DNA from: an uncultured Porphyromonas sp.
GTDB taxonomy: Bacteria; Bacteroidota; Bacteroidia; Bacteroidales; Porphyromonadaceae
NCBI GenBank assembly: GCA_900554935.1
Contig: USJF01000059.1
Location: 1 to 7,472 of the forward strand
Direction of reading: 5' to 3'
DNA: 7,472 nt
Position 1 is the stretch's first letter, and the number at the start of each line of letters is the position of its first letter. Shown here piece after piece: positions 1 to 6,721 of the stretch. A model generated the notes under the pieces. That model ran no database searches. It saw nothing but the letters and a program-made list of their open reading frames with translations, and was not told where the DNA came from. The position numbers were made by a program, and so were the translations under genes.

Positions 1-1360
1 CATACTCAAGGGTACGGGCAGCACTCTCATTAATACCCACATTGCAAGGGACATATCCTAACTTATTGTAATACTCAAAGCCAGCGCGCCCAGTCGCACT
101 TACCTTAGGGTGACGGCTATGGGCACCGTGCGCCACCGCCTCCCAGAGTAGCTCCGCATCTTCAGGAGGCGTAACCCCCATAATATAACCATCGGCCACC
201 ACAGAGGCACTATTATTCCCCACCATTATATCACGATGGCCAGGGCTAGCCCATTCAGGCAAGAATCCACTCTCACGGTAGGTATTGGCAAGTCCCTCTT
301 GCATCTTGCTCGCCTCTTCGGGATAGCAAAGATTGAGTAGCGGGAATAGACTCCTAAAGGTGTCCCAAAAGCCAGTATCAGTATACATATACCCAGGTAA
401 CACCTTGCCATTATATGGGCTGTAGTGCAAGACCTTACCAGATGCATCTACCTCATAAAAACGTCGTGGAAAGAGTAGCGAACGATAGAGTGTAGAGTAG
501 AAGGTGCGAATATCATCAAGGTTAGACCCTTTCACTTCTAGTCGCCCGAGCAAACGGTTCCATTCAGCACGTCCCTCCTCTGCCACCTCGCATAGAGAGC
601 GACCAGCTACCTCCTCCAGATTCTGCCAAGCTTGCTCTGTGCTGATAAAGGAGCTAGCCACCCTTAGGGTCACTTTACTACCTCTAGGGAAACCAATCGC
701 TAGAGTGGTGCTATCGGAAGAGACCAGTTCAAATGGCACATCACAAGTCAGTACAAAGTAATTGCAAAAGTTATCAGGCACTCCACCACTATTCTTAGTG
801 GTATATCCTGTAACCACTCCCCGAGATTCATCTGCAGAGATCTTACAGGGAGCCTCCATCGCATCTATCACCAGATAATTATCTTTATAGTCGGGGTAGT
901 GAATATCAAATACCACGGCTCGCTCTGTAGGTGCCAATTCCACCTCGGTATCATGGTCAGCCAAGTAGACACTATAATAATAAGGCTTTGCCACTTCCGC
1001 TTTGTGCGAAAACCAACTCGCCCGCTCCGCCTCCTTCACACGCAGTTCACCCGTCACCGGCATAATAGCAAATTGTCCGTAGTCATTCATCCAAGGGCTT
1101 GGTTGGTGTGTCTGCTTAAAACCCTGAATCTTATTGGCTGTATAGGTATACTGCCACCCATCACCATTCTTCCCCGTCTGAGGTGTCCAAAAGTTCATCC
1201 CCCACGGCCGTGCTATAGCTGGATAGGTATTGCCAGAAGAAAGCTCATAGCTCGACATTGTGCCCATGAGCACTTGTACATGGTCTACAGGCTCCCCCTG
1301 GGCTCTAGTAAGGATGGAGCAAGTCAGTAGGACAAGGCATAGCACTATTCTTCGTATCAC
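1..1360 (-). CDS. GH92 family alpha-mannosidase, secreted, N-terminal part (3' end beyond left edge)
   Basis: This is a glycoside hydrolase family 92 enzyme, a calcium-dependent exo-alpha-mannosidase that trims mannose from glycans, probably in the periplasm or at the cell surface. About 453 residues are in the window; family members are usually near 700-780, so the C-terminal third, with the catalytic-base aspartates, is missing. It starts with GTG at 1360-1358, giving a signal peptide (VIRRIVLCLVLLTC..., likely cut after TRA at residue 20); the next in-frame ATG would lose that signal. Family motifs visible are GFKQTHQPSPWMNDYG (80-95), FYSTLYRS (287-294), DTGFWDTF (328-335), GNNSASVVADGY (from 381) and NESAARTLEY (444-453). 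Glu445 in the last motif lies where I expect the catalytic acid (inference). The start overlaps the upstream HU/LysM gene by four bases (GTGA), so it is probably translated by coupling. The exact linkage specificity cannot be read from this fragment. The TC before SILT is a poor lipobox, so signal peptidase I is more likely. Confidence 0.92.
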   Translation of the reverse strand, partial: MIRRIVLCLVLLTCSILTRAQGEPVDHVQVLMGTMSSYELSSGNTYPAIARPWGMNFWTPQTGKNGDGWQYTYTANKIQGFKQTHQPSPWMNDYGQFAIMPVTGELRVKEAERASWFSHKAEVAKPYYYSVYLADHDTEVELAPTERAVVFDIHYPDYKDNYLVIDAMEAPCKISADESRGVVTGYTTKNSGGVPDNFCNYFVLTCDVPFELVSSDSTTLAIGFPRGSKVTLRVASSFISTEQAWQNLEEVAGRSLCEVAEEGRAEWNRLLGRLEVKGSNLDDIRTFYSTLYRSLLFPRRFYEVDASGKVLHYSPYNGKVLPGYMYTDTGFWDTFRSLFPLLNLCYPEEASKMQEGLANTYRESGFLPEWASPGHRDIMVGNNSASVVADGYIMGVTPPEDAELLWEAVAHGAHSRHPKVSATGRAGFEYYNKLGYVPCNVGINESAARTLEY

Positions 1361-2544
1361 GGCAATGAAATGGTAGCTCTCTGCTCTGTATAAGAATAAA
1401 ACTTACGATTTTGTATGATGCTCTCCCACACCTTTGCCTCTTGTAGAGCCTCTAGGGAATCTTTTTTAAGATCAAAGATTTCAAGGGAAGGCACGACGAG
1501 CGTCTGCCCATAACGAAGGTTATTGGGATCTGGGATACTATCTTTATTGGCCATATAAATATAGACCCAGTAGTAGACATTACCGTAGTAATGGCGTGCC
1601 AATTGTGCCAAGGAGCCACCCCTACTTACCTGCAAGGTATCGAGAGGTTGTGGCGGAGTTGAGGGCTCTAGTGCGAAGGTGTCGGTATCCTTTATCTCAG
1701 GGAGAGTATCCTTGGACAAGGCGATCTCTTCAGCGCCGCGATACCGTGGAGCCATAGGTTGGGGCAATAGTAACCACAAGCCAAATAGGAGCAATCCGAT
1801 CACTGCTAAGGAGATCCAAAGCAAGGGCAGAGGTTTATGCTTTTTCGTAGGGGCTGGGATATCGTTCACCGCCTCTACTGGAGCAGGCTCTTCTATAGCT
1901 TCTTCTGGCATCGTAGGTACTGGGGATGCTGCTGTTATTGGCGATTCTAGGGCTGGCTCAGTGATAGCAAATTGCTGAACTTGCGAACGATCGGCGCGAG
2001 TAGTGGTATTTTGTAGTTCAGGGAATTGTACCCCTTCGCGCAACGGTGTAGGCTGGTAAATTGAGAAGGGTTGATTGAGCAGATCTAGCAATGCGGGAGA
2101 GGGTACAAAGTTGAGTAGAAGCACCCCTGCTATCTCTTCTGTGACAAAGAAATCACCTAGCCCAAAAAAGGCAACTCTTCGGCCTCTAAATAGTCCGTCC
2201 AAGAACTCCTTCACCTCGGCAGTGAGCACCGTAGCTACCTCTTCCACATCAAGATTGTGGAGCAAAGAAAGAGCTTCGATAAATTCCTCAGCGATATAGG
2301 TGACAGGAGCTTGGTAGTCCAATTGTGTGTAGTGCTCCGACTCAAGGAGGTACTCAGCGGGGACAAACTGCAAAGCAATCTCTGGTGGCATCAGGACTCG
2401 CCTCTGCTCCGCAGTGCATATATACTCTTCACAGAACCGCGCCCTAAATAGCCCAATACAAGGCAGGATAAGGTCGCTTTGCTCTACCAACCTTGCCTGC
2501 ATAAGAGCTTGTGCTTGCTTTAGGATATCGCTTTTACTACTCAT
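1357..2544 (-). CDS. HU-like / transmembrane / LysM domain protein
   Basis: A 395-residue membrane protein of unknown exact function. Residues 5-66 resemble the C-terminal part of an HU/IHF fold (LPCIGLFRARF, then LMPPEIALQFVPAE, like the PGFGTF and IPA...FKPG segments of HU). Residues about 82-165 look like a second degenerate copy (AFFGLGDFFV at 125-134). A Pro/Glu/Ala-rich linker follows (195-235), then TKKHK and one hydrophobic segment (239-261). A LysM domain, normally peptidoglycan-binding, spans about 302-352 (SLAQLARHYYG, YGQTLVVP). With no signal peptide and basic residues before the membrane segment, the HU-like part should be cytoplasmic and the LysM part periplasmic. The ATG at 2544-2542 overlaps the rimO stop (ATGA), and the stop overlaps the mannosidase start (GTGA). 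Whether the HU-like folds still bind DNA is unknown; protein binding is equally possible. The domain layout is fairly clear, the role is not. Confidence 0.9.
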   Translation of the reverse strand: MSSKSDILKQAQALMQARLVEQSDLILPCIGLFRARFCEEYICTAEQRRVLMPPEIALQFVPAEYLLESEHYTQLDYQAPVTYIAEEFIEALSLLHNLDVEEVATVLTAEVKEFLDGLFRGRRVAFFGLGDFFVTEEIAGVLLLNFVPSPALLDLLNQPFSIYQPTPLREGVQFPELQNTTTRADRSQVQQFAITEPALESPITAASPVPTMPEEAIEEPAPVEAVNDIPAPTKKHKPLPLLWISLAVIGLLLFGLWLLLPQPMAPRYRGAEEIALSKDTLPEIKDTDTFALEPSTPPQPLDTLQVSRGGSLAQLARHYYGNVYYWVYIYMANKDSIPDPNNLRYGQTLVVPSLEIFDLKKDSLEALQEAKVWESIIQNRKFYSYTEQRATISLP

Positions 2545-3836
2545 ACTAATCTGCCTATGGTATCAAAACCATCTGCTTCTACAATTTGCACATTATAAAA
2601 GTCTCCAATAGTGAGCTCTTCATCTGTCACCACAAGCACCTCAGGGTCCACATCGGGCGAATCATACTGTGTTCGCCCTATATAGTAGCCTTCGGAGGCA
2701 CGGTCAATAATTACCTTTTGTGTAGTACCAACCAGCTCCTCAGCTTTTTCAAAAGCGATCTCCTCTTGTAGTGTCATCAGTCGATCTAATCGCTCTTGCT
2801 TCACCTCGGCGGGCACCTCATCGTGATAATGTTGGTAGCCGTATGTACCCTCCTCGTGAGAATAGCTAAAAGCGCCCATACGTTCAAAGCGCACCTCTCG
2901 CACAAAGTCCATCAACTCCTCAAAGGCCTCCTCACTCTCCCCAGGGTGGCCCACCATCAAAGTGGTACGGAGATAAATACCAGGCACACGCTCACGGATA
3001 GTAGAGATAAGGGCAAGTGTCTCTTCCTTCGTCACAAATCGACGCATAGAGCTCAGCACCCCATCATTGATGTGCTGAAGAGCGATATCTAGGTATTTAC
3101 ATACCTTTGGCTCTTCACTCATCACCTCCAGTAGTTCCATAGGGAAGTGATTGGGGTAAGCGTAGTGCAGTCGCACCCACTCTATCCCCTCAATCTTACA
3201 AAGTTTCCTCACCAATTGTGGTAACTTCGGCTCCTTATAGAGATCTATACCATAATAGGTAAGGTCTTGGGCGATCAATTGGATTTCTTTCACTCCTTGT
3301 TTGGCTAGCTGCATAGCCTCCTCGAGGATCTCCTCCATCTGCCGAGAGTGGTACTTACCAGTCATCAGTGGGATCGAACAATAAGCGCAGGTGCGGTTAC
3401 AGCCTTCGCCGATTTTGAGGTAGGCGTAATGGCGAGGGGTGGAGAGCCATCTCAGATCGGCAGGAGTGGTGTGGTAGGCCTTGCCGATATCGGAGAGCAA
3501 TTCTTTCCAATTGAACTTACCATAAAACTTATCCACCTCGGGAATCTCCGCCTTGAGCTCCTCCATATACCGCTCACTTAGACATCCCATCACGTAAAGC
3601 TTACCGATACGTCCCTCCTTTTTACCTTCTACCAACTGCAGGATCGTATTGATCGACTCCTCCCGTGCACTCTCTATAAAACCACAAGTATTGATCACCA
3701 CAATCTCACCTTCGGGAATCTCGGCATCATGAACCACATGATAGCCGTGGCTAGCAAATTGCTTCATCAGATGCTCCGAATCGACAAGATTCTTGGAGCA
3801 TCCCATGGTAATTACATCTACTCTATTCTTCTTCAC
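2541..3836 (-). CDS. rimO: Ribosomal protein S12 methylthiotransferase RimO
   Basis: RimO is a cytoplasmic radical-SAM enzyme with two [4Fe-4S] clusters that adds a methylthio group to the conserved aspartate of ribosomal protein S12 (Asp89 in E. coli). The 431-residue product is of normal length. The N-terminal UPF0004 domain carries the three cluster cysteines Cys13 (MGCSKN), Cys51 (NTCGF) and Cys85 (MGCLSERY). The radical-SAM motif CNRTCAYC supplies Cys146, Cys150 and Cys153, and a TRAM domain covers about 370-431. The segments GCSKNLVDSE, QDLTYYGIDLY and IALQHINDGVL separate it from the tRNA-modifying relative MiaB. The start is GTG at 3836-3834, sharing one base with the ftsY stop (TAGTG). 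The next in-frame ATG, codon 11, would remove a normal N-terminal beta strand, so GTG is preferred. It lies downstream of ftsY, and its stop overlaps the HU/LysM gene by four bases, so all three are probably co-translated. Confidence 0.96.
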   Translation of the reverse strand: MKKNRVDVITMGCSKNLVDSEHLMKQFASHGYHVVHDAEIPEGEIVVINTCGFIESAREESINTILQLVEGKKEGRIGKLYVMGCLSERYMEELKAEIPEVDKFYGKFNWKELLSDIGKAYHTTPADLRWLSTPRHYAYLKIGEGCNRTCAYCSIPLMTGKYHSRQMEEILEEAMQLAKQGVKEIQLIAQDLTYYGIDLYKEPKLPQLVRKLCKIEGIEWVRLHYAYPNHFPMELLEVMSEEPKVCKYLDIALQHINDGVLSSMRRFVTKEETLALISTIRERVPGIYLRTTLMVGHPGESEEAFEELMDFVREVRFERMGAFSYSHEEGTYGYQHYHDEVPAEVKQERLDRLMTLQEEIAFEKAEELVGTTQKVIIDRASEGYYIGRTQYDSPDVDPEVLVVTDEELTIGDFYNVQIVEADGFDTIGRLV

Positions 3837-4789
3837 TACTCACTAAATAAAGAATCCACAAACTCCTTCTTATTGAATAGCTGTAGGTCGGTCATCTGCT
3901 CACCAAGACCTATGTACTTTACAGGGATCTTAAATTGGTCTGAAATACCAAGAACCACACCACCCTTGGCAGTTCCGTCGAGCTTAGTCACAGCTAGAGC
4001 GGTCACATCGGTGGCTGCGGTAAATTCCTTAGCTTGCTCAAAAGCATTCTGACCCGTAGAGCCATCCAATATCAGCAGCACCTCTTGGGGAGCGTTGGGG
4101 AGTACCTTCTTCATCACATTCTTGATCTTGGTCAGCTCATTCATCAGCCCTACCTTATTGTGTAGTCTTCCCGCAGTGTCAATCAGAACCACATCCGCCC
4201 CTTGAGCTTTAGCATGAGATACCGTATCATAAGCCACCGAAGCAGGGTCACTTCCCATCTCTTGCTTAATCACTGGCACCCCTACTCTCTCGCCCCATAT
4301 CACCAATTGATCTACCGCTGCAGCTCTAAAAGTATCCGCAGCGCCGAGCACCACCTTATAGCCCGAGCTCTTAAATTGGTAGGCGAGCTTTCCAATCGTA
4401 GTCGTCTTGCCCACACCATTGACCCCCACCACTAGTATCACATAGGGCTTTTCCTGCTCTTTGATAGAGAAGTCAGTACCATCAATCGTGTTATTTTCCT
4501 CTAGCATAGCAGCCACTTCGCTACGCAAGATTTGGTGCAGTTCATCCGTGCCCACATACTTATCTTTTGCGACACGCTCCTCGATACGCTTAATAATTTT
4601 GAGTGTCGTAGGCACTCCCACGTCACTGCTCACCAGCGTCATCTCCAGCTCATCCAGCACCTCATCATCCACTTTCGACTTACCCACTACGCTTCTCGAG
4701 AGCTTGCCAAAAAAAGAGGACTTAGTCTTCTCCAAACCGCTGTCTAGCGTCTCCTTCTTTTCCTTCGAAAATAGTCCAAAAAAAGCCAT
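3836..4789 (-). CDS. ftsY: Signal recognition particle receptor FtsY
   Basis: FtsY is the SRP receptor GTPase: with Ffh it delivers ribosomes making membrane proteins to the Sec translocon at the inner membrane. The 317-residue product is a short form, essentially the NG domain without the long acidic A domain of E. coli. The start MAFFGLFSKEKKE is a plausible amphipathic membrane-targeting helix. The N domain covers about 20-100. GTPase motifs follow: P-loop GVNGVGKTTT (122-131), the SRP-type insertion-box DTFRAAA (152-158), DTAGR (204-208), TKLDGTAKGG (268-277) and the closing GLGEQMTDLQLF (294-305). All expected residues are present. It starts with ATG at 4789-4787, 54 bases after the nspC stop, with an intervening hairpin and no recognisable promoter in the gap, so it is probably transcribed together with nspC. 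Its TAG stop shares one base with the rimO GTG start. Confidence 0.97.
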   Translation of the reverse strand: MAFFGLFSKEKKETLDSGLEKTKSSFFGKLSRSVVGKSKVDDEVLDELEMTLVSSDVGVPTTLKIIKRIEERVAKDKYVGTDELHQILRSEVAAMLEENNTIDGTDFSIKEQEKPYVILVVGVNGVGKTTTIGKLAYQFKSSGYKVVLGAADTFRAAAVDQLVIWGERVGVPVIKQEMGSDPASVAYDTVSHAKAQGADVVLIDTAGRLHNKVGLMNELTKIKNVMKKVLPNAPQEVLLILDGSTGQNAFEQAKEFTAATDVTALAVTKLDGTAKGGVVLGISDQFKIPVKYIGLGEQMTDLQLFNKKEFVDSLFSE

Positions 4790-4813
4790 TATCTTATCTC
4801 ATTTATCAGTGCT

Positions 4814-4833
4814 TCCCAACGGATTTGTTGGGA
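4814..4833 (-). other. Intercistronic hairpin between nspC and ftsY
   Basis: A perfect 7-bp stem (TCCCAAC / GTTGGGA on the minus strand) closes a 6-base loop inside the 54-base gap between the nspC stop and the ftsY start. No T-run follows it, so it is not a standard intrinsic terminator. It could slow exonucleases or set relative expression of the two genes (inference). The pairing is seen directly; the function is not. Confidence 0.5.
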
Positions 4834-4843
4834 CACACCCAAT

Positions 4844-6046
4844 CTAATCCATTCTATTAATATAATCCTCTACCCCAAAGGCTCTTAAGAGCTCTAGCTC
4901 GCCATTAAGGCGCTCCACACAGATAGAGGGGTGGTGTATACCATTAAACATCGTAGTCTTGACACTCGTATAGTGCAGCATATCCTCAAAGATGAGGAGG
5001 TCACCCACCTTGGGTTCATTAGCAAAGTACCAATCGCCCATCACATCGCCACTTAGACAGCTATTACCCCCGATACGATATTTATGCGTATGCGTAGCCG
5101 TTGGTGCCATCTCCGCACCTCTCACACGAGGCTGGTAGGGCATCTCAAGGCAATCGGGCATGTGACAGGTAAAGGAGGCATCCATCATCAGTGTTCTTAT
5201 ACCATGATTCTCCACAATATCCTCAATCGTGGCGACTAAGTAGCCAGTCTCCCAAGCAAAAGCACTCCCTGGCTCCAAGATAATATGGAGATGCGGGTAC
5301 TTAGCCTTAAAGCCGATCAAAAGCCCAATCAAGTGCTCCACATCATACTCCTGATGCGTCATCAAGTGACCACCTCCTAGATTGAGCCACTTTGCCTGCT
5401 TCAATAGATGGTCACACTTCTCCTCTATCACATGGAGTGACCGCTCCAATTGATAGGAATTGCTCTCACAATGCGTATGGATATGAATACCCACCAAGCC
5501 ATAAGGAAGTTGCTCTGGGATCTGTGATACAATCGTTCCCATACGGCTACCTGGAGCAGCAGGATTGTAGAGCTCTGTACCCACTTCGCTATACTCGGGG
5601 TTGATTCGGATACCACACTCTATGGCATGATGTTGATAGGCTTTTACTCTAGGATAGTACCGCTCAAATTGCGACATAGAGTTAAAGACGATATGGGTGC
5701 TACACTCCATAATCTCCTCAAATTCCTCAGATTTATAAATGGGGGCATAGGTATGCGTAAGGCTACCCATCTTGTCTCTCCCCATTCTTGCCTCGGCCAA
5801 TGAGCTAGCGGTAGAAGCCGAGATATACTCTCTAAAGATAGGAAACAACTTCCATAGAGCATACGCCTTAAAGGCCAAGATAATCTCCACACCTGTGCGG
5901 TCCGAGACCTGCTTGATACGCTCCAAGTTGGCCCTCAGCTGAGACTCCACCTGCACATAAGCCGGGGTCGCCATCAACTGGGGAAAATAAAGATGCGGAT
6001 CCCTACCCAACTGGCCCTTACTTGCAAAATCAATCTGCCTAGTCAT
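4844..6046 (-). CDS. nspC: Carboxynorspermidine/carboxyspermidine decarboxylase
   Basis: NspC is a PLP-dependent fold-III (alanine racemase-like) decarboxylase that makes norspermidine or spermidine from the carboxylated precursor. In Bacteroidetes this alternative route usually gives spermidine, and its aminopropyl group comes from aspartate semialdehyde rather than from SAM. Numbered from the chosen ATG (400 residues), the PLP lysine is Lys60 (ILAFKAYALW). HIHTHCES (about 188-195), GGGH (224-227) and EPGSAF (258-263) contribute to the PLP and phosphate site, and GGNSCLSGDVMGD carries the active-site Cys330 and Asp334. The frame is open to a GTG at 6076-6074, but a TAnnTTTG box overlaps that codon, so ATG 6046-6044 is chosen. 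ATG 5974-5972 (MATPAYV) would give 376 residues, nearer the usual family length, and cannot be excluded. The partner dehydrogenase gene is not in the window. This gene appears to head the block that continues into ftsY. Confidence 0.94.
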   Translation of the reverse strand: MTRQIDFASKGQLGRDPHLYFPQLMATPAYVQVESQLRANLERIKQVSDRTGVEIILAFKAYALWKLFPIFREYISASTASSLAEARMGRDKMGSLTHTYAPIYKSEEFEEIMECSTHIVFNSMSQFERYYPRVKAYQHHAIECGIRINPEYSEVGTELYNPAAPGSRMGTIVSQIPEQLPYGLVGIHIHTHCESNSYQLERSLHVIEEKCDHLLKQAKWLNLGGGHLMTHQEYDVEHLIGLLIGFKAKYPHLHIILEPGSAFAWETGYLVATIEDIVENHGIRTLMMDASFTCHMPDCLEMPYQPRVRGAEMAPTATHTHKYRIGGNSCLSGDVMGDWYFANEPKVGDLLIFEDMLHYTSVKTTMFNGIHHPSICVERLNGELELLRAFGVEDYINRMD

Positions 6047-6075
6047 AAAATACTTCGTTACTCTATTCGCTACCA

Positions 6076-6104
6076 CAAAGATACCAAAAAACTACCGCAT
6101 AAAA
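6076..6104 (-). promoter_or_regulatory. Predicted Bacteroidetes-type promoter of nspC
   Basis: TATCTTTG at 6083-6076 on the minus strand matches the Bacteroidetes -7 consensus TAnnTTTG exactly. A T-rich stretch (CCTTTT, ending at 6101) sits about where the -33 element would be, but it matches the TTTG consensus poorly. Transcription would begin near 6070, leaving a leader of roughly 24 bases before the ATG at 6046. The -7 match is seen; use as a promoter is inference. Confidence 0.55.
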
Positions 6105-6187
6105 GGAGATAACAAGAAGCCTAAATTCCGAGAGTTAGATAGAACCGCATAGAAGGTTGTATGCCCATTCATGAAAGTAGTAGGATT

Positions 6188-6213
6188 AATGTTTATTATT
6201 ACAAGTAAACATT
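6188..6213. repeat. Inverted repeat, 8-bp arms, 10-base spacer
   Basis: AATGTTTA (6188-6195) and TAAACATT (6206-6213) are exact reverse complements. The site lies about 105 bases upstream of the predicted nspC promoter box. No T-run follows on either strand, so an operator-like site fits better than a terminator. The symmetry is seen; any role is inference. Confidence 0.5.
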
Positions 6214-6263
6214 GAGCGATTTATGTCTCTATTCAAAGATGCTTTACAATCAGCCATAAATCA

Positions 6264-6281
6264 TTGGGCTATACAGTCCAA
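6264..6281. other. Small hairpin beside the 23-bp dyad array
   Basis: TTGGGCT and AGTCCAA can form a 7-bp stem with one G-T wobble (plus-strand reading) around the loop ATAC. It lies just left of the dyad array. No T-run follows, so it is not a clear terminator. A stem this short could arise by chance. Confidence 0.35.
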
Positions 6282-6286
6282 GGCTC

Positions 6287-6401
6287 AAGTTTACAACTAA
6301 ACCTTCGTCGCGTTACAAACTTAGCAAATAGTGAGTTACAAACTCCACGATGACTGAGTTACAAACTCCATGATAACTGAGTTACAAACTCGACAATGCA
6401 T
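6287..6401. repeat. Five dyad units with exact 23-bp spacing
   Basis: Three clear 23-bp direct copies begin at 6333, 6356 and 6379, each with the near-palindrome GAGTTACAAACTC (5-bp arms, ACA centre) followed by about ten less conserved bases. A weaker copy starts at 6310 (GCGTTACAAACTTAG), and a more degenerate one at 6287 contains AGTTTACAACT. Their dyad centres at 6293, 6316, 6339, 6362 and 6385 are all exactly 23 bases apart. A further GAGTTA at 6425 is in phase, two periods after the last unit, but is not palindromic. The layout resembles clustered protein-binding sites or iterons. Unit and spacer are far too short for CRISPR. Confidence 0.8.
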
Positions 6402-6640
6402 TAAATACAGTAATGAAATCCAATGAGTTATAATGGTCGTACAAATGAACTATGTTACATCCCATTTCATCATTTTATTTAATGATTGAATATGATCCGT
6501 AGGCAACCGAATAATTATCCCACAAAACTTCCATCAGAAGTGATAGAAACCATTTTTCGAGCGACACACTCCAAGGCAATATGTACGTGGGATAGAAGAG
6601 TTTATTTGGGAGGAGGAAATGAGATATTGGACGGCCTGAC

Positions 6641-6698
6641 TATATATAAAAGAGTGGCTATTGCGAGAGGAGTCGATTCTCCTATCACAACAGCCACT
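6641..6698 (-). terminator. Rho-independent terminator of the methionine gamma-lyase gene
   Basis: Arms 6653-6672 and 6679-6698 form a 20-pair hairpin with a 6-base loop and a single mismatch (6667/6684), starting 24 bases after the mgl stop. On the minus-strand RNA it is followed by CTTTTATATAT. Two positions (6660/6691 and 6664/6687) are G-U wobbles in minus-strand RNA but A-C mismatches in plus-strand RNA, so the structure favours minus-strand transcripts. It separates mgl from the nspC block. Confidence 0.85.
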
Positions 6699-6721
6699 AC
6701 TTATTCTAAAAATAATGGGGC

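Larger units (their letters stand above)
6047..6721. other. Long gene-free stretch between mgl and nspC
   Basis: About 670 bases with no gene I can support on either strand. From right to left it holds the mgl terminator (6641-6698), an unexplained segment (6402-6640), the 23-bp periodic dyad array (6287-6401), a small hairpin (6264-6281), an 8-bp inverted repeat (6188-6213) and the predicted nspC promoter (6076-6104). The part from about 6180 to 6500 is visibly more A+T-rich than the flanking genes. The segment 6482-6721 can be read open on the plus strand but matches nothing I recognise. Confidence 0.7.

Noticed and set aside
899..1330. A 143-codon open frame on the plus strand
   Set aside because: It is antisense to the signal peptide and conserved N-terminal domain of the GH92 enzyme and has no recognisable domain.
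4461..4847. A 128-codon serine-rich open frame on the plus strand
   Set aside because: It is antisense to the N-terminal region of ftsY; the serine richness is what the complement of that coding sequence gives.
6047..6076. Ten-residue N-terminal extension of NspC from the GTG at 6076
   Set aside because: The GTG overlaps an exact TAnnTTTG promoter box, an ATG follows shortly after, and the extension moves the protein further from normal family length.
6218..6262. Inverted repeat GATTTATG / CATAAATC
   Set aside because: The arms are exact but 29 bases apart in A+T-rich sequence, so chance is a sufficient explanation.
6287..6401. Possible CRISPR array
   Set aside because: The conserved core is only 13 bases with about 10 bases between cores, far below CRISPR repeat and spacer lengths, and no cas gene is nearby.
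6611..6639. AGGAGG followed by a tiny open frame (ATG at 6619, six codons)
   Set aside because: The spacing is too short for a ribosome-binding site, Bacteroidetes genes rarely rely on this signal, and a six-codon frame has no independent support.
6660..6692. A tRNA T-arm look-alike (GGAG, TCGATT, CTCC)
   Set aside because: The loop has six bases rather than seven, no acceptor, D or anticodon arms can be placed around it, and it is fully explained as the tip of the terminator hairpin.
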